Source: Glomus cerebriforme
Lineage: Eukaryota > Glomeromycota > Glomeromycetes > Glomerales > Glomeraceae
Assembly (NCBI GenBank): GCA_003550305.1
Contig: QKYT01000386.1
Coordinates: 1 to 25,392 of the forward strand
DNA length: 25,392 nucleotides
Direction: 5' to 3'
Part shown: positions 16,985 through 25,314 of the stretch, in pieces
Layout of the letters: each line of letters starts with the position of its first letter
How positions within the stretch are numbered: position 1 is the stretch's first letter
Program-made: the position numbers and the translations under genes
The notes under the pieces: generated by a model
Told to the model about the DNA's origin: nothing
What the model saw: only the letters and a program-made list of their open reading frames with translations
The model's database searches: none

Positions 16985-18480
16985 CATTGAAATCTCACAT
17001 ANTCATACTCAGAAAAACCTATAAAAAGAAAAGAAAAGAAACGTTAGTAAAACATTTCATTAAAAAAAACAAAGTAGATAACCCTAATAAACCTTCAATT
17101 TTGAAGTCCAAGAAGTCGAATCTGAAGCTGAAGTTCTACAAAAAAGAAAGAAATGTTACATTAGTAACATTTTTTTAATAAAAAAAAAATCTATATCTAT
17201 CTTCCCCAATACAAACCTTTGAAGTTCAGGTCGAATTTGAAGTTAAAGTCCTACAAAAAAGTAAGAACTGTTACGTTAGTAACGTATGTTTCTTTAATAA
17301 AAAAAATTATAACTCCTTGATACAAACCTTTGAAGTTCAGGTCAAATCTGAAATTGAAGTCCTATAAAAAGTAAGAAACGTTATGTTAGTAACATTTCTC
17401 TAATAAAAAAAAAATCTATCTATCTCCCTTAATACAAACCTTCAAAGTTCAGGTCAAATCCTGAAGCTGAAATCCTACAAAAAAGTAAGAAATATTACAT
17501 TAGTAATGTTTCTTTAATAAAAAAAACATATATTTATCTCTCCCAAAATAATGTAACTTTGAAGTTCAGGTCGAATCTGAAGCTAAAGTCTTACAAAAAA
17601 GTAAGAAATGTTACGTTAGTAACATTTTTTTAATAAAAAAATTATAACTTCCCGATACAAACCTTTAAAGTTCAGATCGAATCTGAAGCTGAAGTCTTAC
17701 AAAAAGTAAGAAATATTACGTTAATAACATTTCTCTAACAAAAAAAAATCTATCTATCTTTCCCAATACAAACCTTCAAAGTCTAGGTTGAATCCCGAAG
17801 CTAAAATCCTAATCTTTAAAGTCCAAATCGAATCTGAAACTATAAGAAAAAAAGAATATTACATTAGTAACATTTCTTTTAATACCCTTCCCTCTTTACT
17901 ACGAACCTATTTTGAAGTCTCATACCTAAAGACCCGAACCTACAAAAGAAAGAACATTAGTAAATATTCATTTAATACCCCTTCCTTCACTATGAACCTA
18001 TTTCGAAGTTCCATACCCAAAGACCCAAATTTACAAAAGAAAGAACGTTAGTAAATGTTCATTTAATAAAAAAAAAATAAAAAAAAAATTTCAAAGTTTC
18101 ACCTTTGAAATGGAAGTCCAGAGCTATATTTCAGTTTTCTGAAACCTAAAGAAATAAAAAGAATGTTAGTAAACATTCATAAATAAAAAAAAATAATAAT
18201 TTATTTCAAAGTTATTACCTTCAAAATGGGAGTTCAGAACTTACATTTTGACTTCCAACCTAAAAAAAACAAAAGAACGTTAGTAAACGTTCATAAATAA
18301 AAAAAATAATAATAATCTATTTTGAAGTTATTACCTTCGAAATGGGAGTTCGGAGTCGTACTTCAGTTTTCTGGAACCTAAAGAGAATGTTAGTAAATAT
18401 TCATTTAATAAAAATATATACTTATTCTTTGAAAGTAAAGTCTGGAGATAATGAAAGGAGTCCGGAGTCCTGCAAAAAAA
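16985..18480 (+). repeat. Tandem array of about 13 units, about 110 bp each, with a palindrome per unit
   Basis: Consensus order in a unit: GAAGTTCAGGTCGAATCTGA, AGCTGAAGTCCTACAAAAAA, GTAAGAAATGTTACGTTAGT, AACATTTCTTTAATAAAAAA, CTATCT..., TACAAACCTT. The palindrome centre recurs near 17041, 17157, 17273, 17384, 17498, 17612, 17718, 17859, 17955, 18045, 18168, 18282 and 18390, so spacing is mostly 105-117 with exceptions near 17860 (longer) and 17955-18045 (about 90). Units up to about 17870 use the arm pair ATGTTAC/GTAACAT; later units use GAACGTT/AACGTTC and gain (GAAGTT)-type starts. Two short open frames inside (16951-17178, 17788-18051) are by-products. An N lies at 17002. Single relic units occur at 24180-24260 and 24695-24745. 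Confidence 0.85.
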
Positions 18481-18649
18481 AAAGAAAAAAATCTGTATAT
18501 TGCAGATTAAATATGAAGTTTAGAGAATTTCATACACAATAAGAATTAAAAAAAACTAAGTTAAAAAATTAAAGTTAAAAAATCAAAATTCCAAAGTTTT
18601 TATTTAAAAAAAANTNAANNANNANNTTNAANNNAANNAANNTTTTTTT
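18481..18649. other. Low-complexity A/T with a cluster of ambiguous bases
   Basis: Poly-A rich after the array. 18614-18642 contains 17 N interspersed with A and T, so the base calls disagree there. This probably marks a slippage-prone repeat or a merged assembly of similar copies. Confidence 0.7.
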
Positions 18650-18735
18650 TCACTTTGCAAATTGTTGCAGATTTGTTTGTGAAAAATAATCAAATATAAT
18701 GATATTGCAGACCTGCACAGATCTGCAGACTAAAA
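18650..18735 (-). repeat. AAATCTGCGCA-like element, inverted copy 2
   Basis: TGCAGATTTG, GCAGACCTGCACAGATCTGC and AGACTAAAAAATTTGC are the reverse-strand equivalents of the CTGCGCA phrases at 16690-16770 and 23962-24030. TGCAGACCTGCACAGATCTGCA is itself nearly self-complementary. Identity is lower than between the other two copies, but the opposite orientation means the 110-bp array is bracketed by inverted copies. Confidence 0.45.
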
Positions 18736-18899
18736 AATTTGCTAATGATATAATACATCTGAAAGCAAAATTTACTGGGATATGTTTTTCTTTTGTATCA
18801 ATTACTAGTCTTAATTGTTTAGATATATCCTTAAACATGATTAAAAAATTAGTAACAAAGTCAACTGTAACTAGCAAAATTACTAGACATTTAATTTTG

Positions 18900-19098
18900 C
18901 ATTTAATGGTGATAACTAGAATTACTTATCTAAACTCTTCTAAAATTTTATACTTAATTTCATCAAATTTTTACTATAGTTTTATTATAATTTACTAACT
19001 TTTAATAAGACTTTAATATAGTTTCATTAAATTATTACATTTCATCATTTTACCTATTTGTTAACCTTCTAGTTTTACCAAGTAATTTTAGTAATAAT
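18900..19098 (-). repeat. Dispersed repeat family, copy B (inverted)
   Basis: The reverse complement begins AAAATTACTTGGTAAAACTA and carries AACAAATAGGTAAAATGATG, AAACTATATTAAAGTCTTAT and AAAATTTTAGAAGAGTTTAG, matching copy A (14685-14925) block by block. With copy A it forms an inverted pair enclosing about 4 kb that includes the 110-bp array. Overlapping plus-strand (18699-18998) and minus-strand open frames here are by-products of the repeat. Confidence 0.7.
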
Positions 19099-19290
19099 AT
19101 CTGTAGCAGAATCTTTTTTTTGAATGAAATCTATTTCCATAAGATTATTAATAAACTCATTATATTTAGAATTAACTAATATTTTAGAATCAGCATTTTA
19201 TGATTAAAGAAAAATAATAATAGTGACAAATTTTTCAGTAAGCATTTTCATAATAATTTTACTGATAATTTTTTCTAAGTGAGAGTAATT
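19075..19290 (-). pseudogene. Short decayed coding fragment, unknown
   Basis: A minus frame of 72 codons with two internal TAA: SHLEKIISKIIMKMLTEKFV, then stops, then SKILVNSKYNEFINNLMEID and FIQKKDSATDIITKITW, ending TAA 19075-19077 inside copy B of the dispersed repeat. The residue mix is protein-like but AT-biased. It would be the sequence just upstream of repeat copy B if that repeat was once coding. No family recognised. Confidence 0.35.
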
Positions 19291-19470
19291 ATTCTAGAAC
19301 TTTGGATTTTGCTTTTTCTTTTTAAAGGTAGGAGCTGATACTATATCTATATCTTTTATCTTTTAAAACTTGCAAAATTTGTGATCTTTTGATTTTTTTT
19401 TTTTATGAAAAAGTAATAGGATTATATATTTTTTTTACTTTTTTTTATTTTGAAAATATTAATAGTAATA
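19291..19470. other. A/T-rich flank of the fold-back element
   Basis: Nothing identified apart from T-runs. The TA at 19469-19470 is the left target duplication of the element that follows. Confidence 0.4.
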
Positions 19471-20428
19471 CACTACTACAATAAATATTCAGATTTCATA
19501 AATTTTACTTAGTAATATATAGTAAAATTGATGATCTTCAGGTTGCATAAAACTTTATGAATTTTTGGCAAATTTTCTCAAAAATTTTTTATTTAATAAC
19601 CAATAATCTATAGTTTTAAAAGTATAATTCAAAAATATTTTATTTGTAAAAATACAAAAAAATACTCATTTGTAAAGTAATGGACAAGTTAATTTTACAG
19701 ATGATAACCAAAATTATCTGGACACTTGTGATTTTCTTACCATCCAGTAATTCAAATTTTATAAATAAAAACTCATTGATTCGTCTCATTAATATGAATC
19801 AAATGACGGTAAACTCATCACTCTAGCATCGATAGATTACGAGATAATTATTAAAACGTCCAAAATATATTTTTTAAATATATCTTTGCATCTATTAATC
19901 CTGAAGATATGATTTAGTTATCATTTGATTCGTCTAAATGAGATGGATCTAATGAGTCTTTATTCGTCAAATTTGAATCACTGGATGGCGAGATAATGTC
20001 ATAAACATATTCTAGCCAAAATTTTTAATTTAAGAAAAATTGGATATTCTGGCAATTATCTTGCGATTTATTAATGCTAGAGATATGAGTTAACTATCAT
20101 TTGACTCGTCTTGATGAGACGCATCCAATGAACCTTTATTTGCCAAATTTGGATTACTGTATGATGAAATAATCATGTGTCTGAATAATTTTGATCACCA
20201 TCTGTATATATAAATATGTGAATAACATATAAAAAAATTGTAACTTGTATTTTAAGATGAGAAAATTTTTTTATATTTTAAAAATATAATTTTTTTATTT
20301 TAATATTTAAAAACTATAATTGATTAGCTATTAAATAAAAAAAATTTGAACGAATTTGTCAAAAATTCATAAAGTTTTATGCAATTCAAAGATCATCAAT
20401 TTTACTATATATTACTATTGTAGGGTAG
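19471..20428. mobile_element. 958-bp fold-back (long terminal inverted repeat) DNA transposon with TA target duplication
   Basis: Left end CACTACTACAATA (19471) and right end TATTGTAGGGTAG (to 20428) are inverted and flanked by TA on both sides (19469-19470, 20429-20430). Homology continues inward for about 370 bp per arm: AGTAATATATAGTAAAATTG, ATGATCTT, GCATAAAACTTTATGAATTT on the left match the reverse complement of 20220-20425. Further in, CATTGATTCGTCTCATTAAT and ATCAAATGACGGTAAACTCA match the complement of 20075-20150. The left arm carries a 24-bp insertion near 19485-19508. The centre holds an extra direct copy of the inner module: 19894-20069 and 20070 onward repeat with a 176-bp period (both begin ATTAAT). 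No coding region. TA duplication and ends suit a Tc1/mariner-superfamily MITE; superfamily is inference. Confidence 0.8.
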
Positions 20429-20489
20429 TATATTAATTTCAGTTTTACATTGGATTCAAATTCAGATGAAGAACTTTTAAAGCTAGAAG

Positions 20490-20740
20490 TGCTATTCTTA
20501 AGATTACCAGCCAAAACTAGGCAAAACTTTACTAAAACTATATTAAAGTCTTATTAAAAAGTAGATAAAACTCTGCTGAAAAACAAAATCTTTCAAAATT
20601 TATTATAAATGCCAAAACTGCCAAAATTTTGTTGAAACTATAGTAAAATCTTGCCAAAACTAATCGTAGAATTTTGAGAAGGTTTAAATAGGCAACTATA
20701 GTTATTCTTAAACTTTGATAAAGAAGTATCATTATTAAAA
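20490..20740 (+). repeat. Dispersed repeat family, copy C
   Basis: TTCTTAAGATTACCAGCC, CTAAAACTATATTAAAGTCT, TATTATAAATGCCAAAACTG, AGAATTTTGAGAAGGTTTAA match copies A and B in order; copy C lacks about 40 bases near its start that A and B share. Plus frame reads KTILKSY, KVDKTLLKNKIFQNLL, SKILPKLIVEF between stops; minus frame also reads fairly openly (20538-20732) and ends upstream with a Ser-rich acidic stretch STSSFKSSSSEFESN. Which strand, if any, was coding is unresolved. Confidence 0.65.
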
Positions 20741-20781
20741 GAATCTAAATCTGATTATTTATTTACTCTAGCTATATGAAT

Positions 20782-22560
20782 TCAGCTACTTTTAGATTTT
20801 TTCTTCTTAAACTTACTTTTTAATTTCTTTTGCTTTATTTTGAAAGATTTACAAGTAAATTTATGATTACTTTTATGCTAAGATGATTTTTGACTGCATA
20901 AATTTAACTATCTAAAAAAGTTTCTTTTTTGAAAAAATTAGTTTTAGCAAAAAAAGCTTCAATAACTTCTAATCTTTTTTCTAATTTCTTAGCTAGTAAT
21001 ATATTTATTGAAAGCTAAATTATTATATATTTCAAGCATACTTAGTGATGCATCTAAATGTTCTATAAATACATATAAATGATCTAAAATTTTATTGTTT
21101 GAAAGTTTCTGAATATTCTGAGAGTGTATTATATAGCAGATAAAGATATTATATTATATACTATTCAAAACATTATAAGTTCTTGAAGTTTTAGAGGATG
21201 ATGCATCAACAGGAAATTTACTTACATCAACATGAATTTTAGTTTGATCTGAATCCAATAATAAGTTAGTAGATGCATTAAAAAGAAACAAACTAAAGAA
21301 TAAATAGTACAAATTTTAAATTAAATATTACAAATAAAAATAATATTAATCATAAATATTTATACTCACAACCATTTATAAATAATTTGTACCTACAAGA
21401 GATCATAATACTTTTTATGAATAAAAAGTTTAACATACAGTTTCTTAAAAATATTCTCAATAATACTATTCAGGAACATTACATCAAAAATAGATTTATT
21501 TTCTAAATGAATTTAGTACTTTTGTATAAGAAGAATTAGAATTTTTTCTTATTTATCTAAATGAATTGTCTTTATTTTTTCTAATGGTTCTAATTGAAAG
21601 GCAAACAAAATTATTAAATTTTTAACATAAAATGTAAGTTTAAAAGTAAACAATACAATATCAAGTTTCAAATATCTTTTAAAATATGCTTTTCAGATTT
21701 TGACAACTTATTAATAGGATTCATAACATTTCATTCTGAAAGATTAATGAATTGATAGTCAAAATGTCAAATAAACAATATTTTATACCTTTCATTTTTT
21801 TAATTATTTTATAAATTTTCTTTATTACAATTTGTGAATTTTGTAAAGATAGAACATAGTTAGAAAATCTAATAAGATTACATTATAATATTAAAATTAT
21901 GCAAATACCTTCTAAGATAATTGTATATAAATATTTTTGATATTAATTTTATAATTTTGAGTTTGTTCTATTGTCTATAAAAGCAACATCTAAAACTCTT
22001 GCCCATTTGATTTCTCATTACAACTTTAAAGTATCACACAAAAAAATTTAATATTAAGAAGTATGTAGTTTATTCTGCTCATATTGGAAAGAAGTAATTG
22101 TAAAATAATTATCTATTATTTAAGTTTTTAAAAATCTTGCTTGATCTATTCATTCTAAAGTATTAAAATACAAAATAATTAGTTCTGCTAATTCTTAACT
22201 TCTAGTTAAGAGAAATTAACATTTATATCTTTTTTATTTCCAAAGTTATATTATTATTTATTACCTATGATTTGGATTGTATAATTTTCTGTAAACTGCT
22301 TTATCTTCTTTACTTGCAAACTTTTAATTTTCATACCATTAGAATACTTTGGAATTTTTTTTTGTATAGACTAATTCTTAAAAAAAAAATAAATGTATAT
22401 CTCGTAAAGATGCGACATCATTATTCATCACCTCTAATTTGCCATTTCTATATCATACCTCTGATTTTTATTTTTATTATTTATTTTAGAAACTTAGAAT
22501 TTTTTCAAGATATGAAATCTTATTTATCACATATTAATTGTCACATTCCTTAATTTTAGC
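20782..22560 (-). pseudogene. Decayed multi-exon gene, unknown family
   Basis: Reading minus from 22560: KIKECDN, NKISYLEKILSF, KLEVMNNDVASLRDIHL, KFASKEDKAVYRKLYNPNH, then a 63-nt intron (donor GTAATA at 22264, acceptor CTAG at 22202) that joins in phase to ELAELIILYFNTLE, DQARFLK, IKWARVLDVAFIDNRTNSKL, NSQIVIKKIYKIIKKMKGIK, YCLFDILTINSLIFQNEML. A second stretch is SIFDVMFLNSIIENIFKKLY, VKLFIHKKYYDL, then a 104-nt intron (GTAGGT at 21396, CTTTAG ending 21293) in phase with NASTNLLLDSDQTKIHVDVS, KFPVDASSSKTSRTYNVL, ILDHLYVFIEHLDASLSMLE. It ends in a Lys-rich tail KKLKSKFKKKKSKSS and TGA 20782-20784. About 20 in-frame stops of all three kinds and some frame changes. Family not recognised; long helical, charged protein. 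Confidence 0.6.
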
Positions 22561-22969
22561 AGGTAATATTATACAAACTAAAAAAAAAGCAATTTTATTT
22601 CTTTTTAAAATCAAAAATTAGTTATATGAGACTTTAAAAAAGGAAATTTTATTAATTTTGGCTAGAATTACTAAATTAGAAAAATTTCTGATAATATAAA
22701 TGTCTCATTTCCATACTAAATCTAGATTTATCCTTTAAAAAAATGCAAAATTAATAACAAAACTTGCAAGAAAAATTTCTTAATAAAAAAAAGTATATCT
22801 CTATCTAGCTAAATATTTAATTTAATTTATTTTATGGTTTTGTCAATTTTAATTTATATTTTAGAATTTATTGTATAAACATTTGAATTTCATTCATTAT
22901 TTTTTAAATAGAATTTTCTATCTATATATAATTAGCTCTTAATATAATGAAGTTAGTAGTTTGGTTAAT
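22561..22969. other. AT-rich stretch, no gene
   Basis: No supported frame or site. It separates the decayed multi-exon gene from the relic pogo-like element. Confidence 0.4.
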
Positions 22970-23060
22970 CAGACTTTCACTATAAAAAAATTTATTAATA
23001 TTATAACAAATTATTCGGTATAATATAATGAATATTTGGTGTATCATATAACAAATTATC
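22970..23060. mobile_element. Possible decayed pogo-like terminal repeat
   Basis: CAGACTTTCACTATAAAAAA at 22970, followed by ATTATAACAAATTATTCGGT, ATGAATATTTGGTG and ATCATATAACAAATTATC, resembles a CpG-decayed version of the intact end at 25315 (CAGTCTCCCCTCGATATAAC, GAA...), with ATAACAAA where the intact end has ATAACGAA. It lies just beyond the 3' end of the pogo/Tigger transposase remnant, where that element should terminate. The match is loose. Confidence 0.3.
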
Positions 23061-23194
23061 TATTATACAGTATATTTATAATAAATTATTTAAGGAGTTA
23101 AATTAAATTTTAAAGTAATTTAAGTATAGATCATATTCATATTATAATTTATTATTATTATTATGCATTACAACAATGTAAAAACCTTCTTAAA

Positions 23195-23758
23195 TGAATC
23201 AATTTACTATTAAGATTAGTTTGCCTTACAGAAAAAAAATGTTGTTTTAAAGTTTTTTAACATATTTCAGTTTCTCATTTTTTAAACTGAAAATTTGTTT
23301 TTATTGCTCCAAATAGAAAATTACTTTATCATAATAATCAATAGATTCGTTATGAGTAATAAATGGCAAGAGATTTAAATCTTCTGCTTTCTTCTCCTGA
23401 TTATTATCATTATTGAAAAGAACTACCTTTAAAATATCTTCATTAGATATCATATCTGTTATGAATTCATCATATTGAATGTATTCTTCTGTAGTAAAAG
23501 GATTTTTATATTAAGTTTATTAATTAATTCTTGAATTATATCCAATTCTTTTGCATGTGCATTATAAACCTTTCTCTCAATATCAAAATCCATATCAATT
23601 TCATCATCTTCATTTTTTGGTAAAATATCTACTTTTAACTAACAGATTTTAATTGTAGTTTATATAACTATATCCCCTGCGTGTGCAATATACTTGATAC
23701 ATTTTTTGACATTAATTTCAGTGGGTTTAATGCCATATTCATTATAGTTGTCATGATT
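23195..23758 (-). pseudogene. pogo/Tigger-type (DDE_1) transposase, C-terminal part, decayed
   Basis: Minus frame from 23758: NEYGIKPTEINVKKCIKYIA, HAGDIVI, stop, TTIKIC, stop, LKVDILPKNEDDEIDMDFDI, ERKVYNAHAKELDIIQELIN. After one frameshift near 23500: NPFTTEEYIQYDEFITDMIS, NEDILKVVLFN, LLPFITHNESIDYYDKVIFY, LEQ, TAA 23301-23303, then KNEKLKYVKKL and, in another frame, VRQTNLNSKL. The end of the DDE nuclease domain (tryptophan-poor remnant of the A-x-x-W-x-x-V-x-x-x-T-I-x-x-C-W block) followed by an acidic linker and the LEQ...KKL...VRQT-LD tail is the layout of fungal pogo/Tigger transposases as I know them. N-terminal CENP-B-like DNA-binding and most of the nuclease domain are missing. Clearly inactive. 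Confidence 0.65.
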
Positions 23759-23939
23759 TTAATTCTATTTCTTAATAATAATTTTTGATATTACGTCTAA
23801 TTATTAAAGAACCTATTTTTATTAAAAATATTATTACTGTATATTAAATTTAAAAATATTAATAGATTGAATAATCTCTTAATTGCATAGTTGTGATCCT
23901 CTTAATATTAGCAATTTTTTTAGGATTTAGATCTACACA
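23759..23939. other. AT-rich stretch, no gene
   Basis: Where the rest of the pogo-type transposase would be expected, only A/T-rich sequence is found, so the upstream part has been deleted or replaced. Confidence 0.4.
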
Positions 23940-24030
23940 TACAGTACAGAAAAAAAATAAAAATCTGTGCAGATCTCCAAGAAACCAAAAATCTGTACAA
24001 AAATTTTATAATAAATCTGCAAAATTTTTG
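23940..24030 (+). repeat. AAATCTGCGCA element, copy 3 (decayed)
   Basis: AAAAATCTGTGCAGATCTCC (about 23961 on), CCAAGAAACCAAAAATCTGT, ACAAAAATTTTATAATAAAT and CTGCAAAATTTTTG align directly with 16710-16785. As at the first copy, a unit of the 110-bp array follows some 150-220 bases downstream, so the two loci share a longer block. Confidence 0.65.
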
Positions 24031-24179
24031 TAATATACAGTATTTAAAATATAATATTGTAAATATAATAAAACTTTATTTTTTTTATTAAATGTAATTT
24101 ATATAGTAAAGCTAAATTATTATAATACATTAAATATAAGGAAAAAATCTATAAAATATATTATTATTTATCTACTTTT

Positions 24180-24260
24180 TCTTAAATCCAAAGTTCAAAT
24201 CTAGTATTCAAAGAATTTCAGAGTCTAAAGAACCTAAAAATAAATAAAAAAATGTATTAA
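24180..24260 (+). repeat. Isolated relic of the 110-bp array unit
   Basis: AAATCCAAAGTTCAAATCTA, AGAATTTCAGAGTCTAAAGA, ACCTAAAAATAAATAAAAAA resemble the later units of the array (GAAGTTCCATACCCAAAGAC, CCTAAAGAAATAAAAAGAAT). A second relic, CCAAATCCAGAACCTACAAA, AAAGTAAG, is at about 24708-24735. Confidence 0.5.
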
Positions 24261-24369
24261 TAAAAAAATATTTCTTTTAAAAAAAATAATAAACAAAAAA
24301 AAATTTGAATATCAGGAAGTTTTGAATAGACGTATAAAGTGTAAACATACGCCATGTATTGCTTAACAC

Positions 24370-24545
24370 CAAAAAAGTGTTGCGCAATGAACCCTTTGTA
24401 AACCAACATGATTAAAAATGTGTTGTGCAACACTTTTTTAGGGGTATAACAACATATAGTAAAATAACAGCAGTTTAAAAATGCGTATAACAACACTAGG
24501 TTAATTGAAAAACACATATAAAAATGTTGAAAAATGTGTATAACA
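24370..24545. repeat. Hairpin with GTGTTGCGCAA arms plus GTATAACAACA repeats
   Basis: CAAAAAAGTGTTGCGCAA (24370-24387) and TTGTGCAACACTTTTTTA (24423-24440) are inverted with two mismatches, separated by 35 bases. GTGTTGCGCAA is itself partly self-complementary. To the right the phrase GTATAACAACA recurs as GGTATAACAACATA, GCGTATAACAACAC and GTGTATAACAATAC with about 50-bp spacing. A minus open frame over 24257-24517 is incidental. Looks like a small palindromic element or a transposon end. Confidence 0.6.
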
Positions 24546-24904
24546 ATACAAATTTTAGCATATATTAATTACATTTAATAATTAAAAGCATTGTTAATTG
24601 ATTTTATTATGTTTAAACTATATTCGTTTATTAAAAATGTATTAAATTATAAATTCTTCCTAGATATACTAACTATATTATACTAACTAACTATTCAATT
24701 CTAATATCCAAATCCAGAACCTACAAAAAAGTAAGCTAAATTCAAACTATCTGAATTATATTTACAAATTGGATGAATAAGAATGGATCAATACCTTTAG
24801 CAGAAAACATCATTCTCTGTAATTATTGTTAGTTAATTGTTAATTTTTAAATATTTAATTTTAATTTTGTTTTATGATAGCTCATGTAAAAAATAAAAAA
24901 CATG
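24546..24904. other. AT-rich stretch with one array-unit relic
   Basis: Apart from the relic at about 24708-24735 and a TACTAACTA-type repeat near 24667-24692, nothing identified. Confidence 0.4.
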
Positions 24905-25260
24905 AGAGGAAGTCATGATTTAGCAATATGAACTGCTATTCTCAAAATATGTGGACTGCAATTGGTGAGTAATAGACATAAAAACTTGAGAGATATTCTG
25001 AAATGGAAGCAATCTAAGAAAGTAAAAGATAGTTATAATAGATTATTTACTGAAAGTACCATGATAAAGAATATTACTAGTTCTACATTTTCATTACTAA
25101 ATAATATTAGTGAAAAAAGATTTAATGATATATACATTTATATCACATCTGTATATAGTATATTATTAAATTTGAATTACCACATTCTCAAAATCTTCAG
25201 GAAACTGTTGGAATTGTAATTAAAAAGATTTAAGATATTTATCAAATTCATTTTGTTATT
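24905..25260 (+). pseudogene. Frameshifted coding fragment, unknown family
   Basis: A plus frame open from 24932 reads TAILKICGLQLVSNRHKNLR, DILKWKQSKKVKDSYNRLFT, then STFSLLNNISEKRFNDIYIY and ITSVYSILLNLN to TAA at 25217-25219. Near 25177 the neighbouring frame takes over with better-looking sequence (PHSQNLQETVGIVIKKI, stop, DIYQIHF), so one frameshift is likely. There is no good ATG start; a TGA lies just upstream at 24929-24931. Balanced, helical-looking composition with Trp and Cys, unlike chance frames. No family recognised. Confidence 0.5.
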
Positions 25261-25314
25261 TAAAAATTAATTTTATTAATTAAAGTTAAAATTAGAATGC
25301 AATTAATAAAAATA

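Noticed and set aside
16985..18480. CRISPR array
   Set aside because: Units of about 110 bp diverge along their whole length; there are no identical short repeats separated by unique spacers and no cas genes.
18..22560. Reassigned stop codons (ciliate-like code, TAA/TAG = Gln)
   Set aside because: Many in-frame stops fall where Gln would fit, but TGA occurs in-frame as well, frameshifts are present, and copies of the same sequence carry stops at different places. Pseudogene decay explains all of it.
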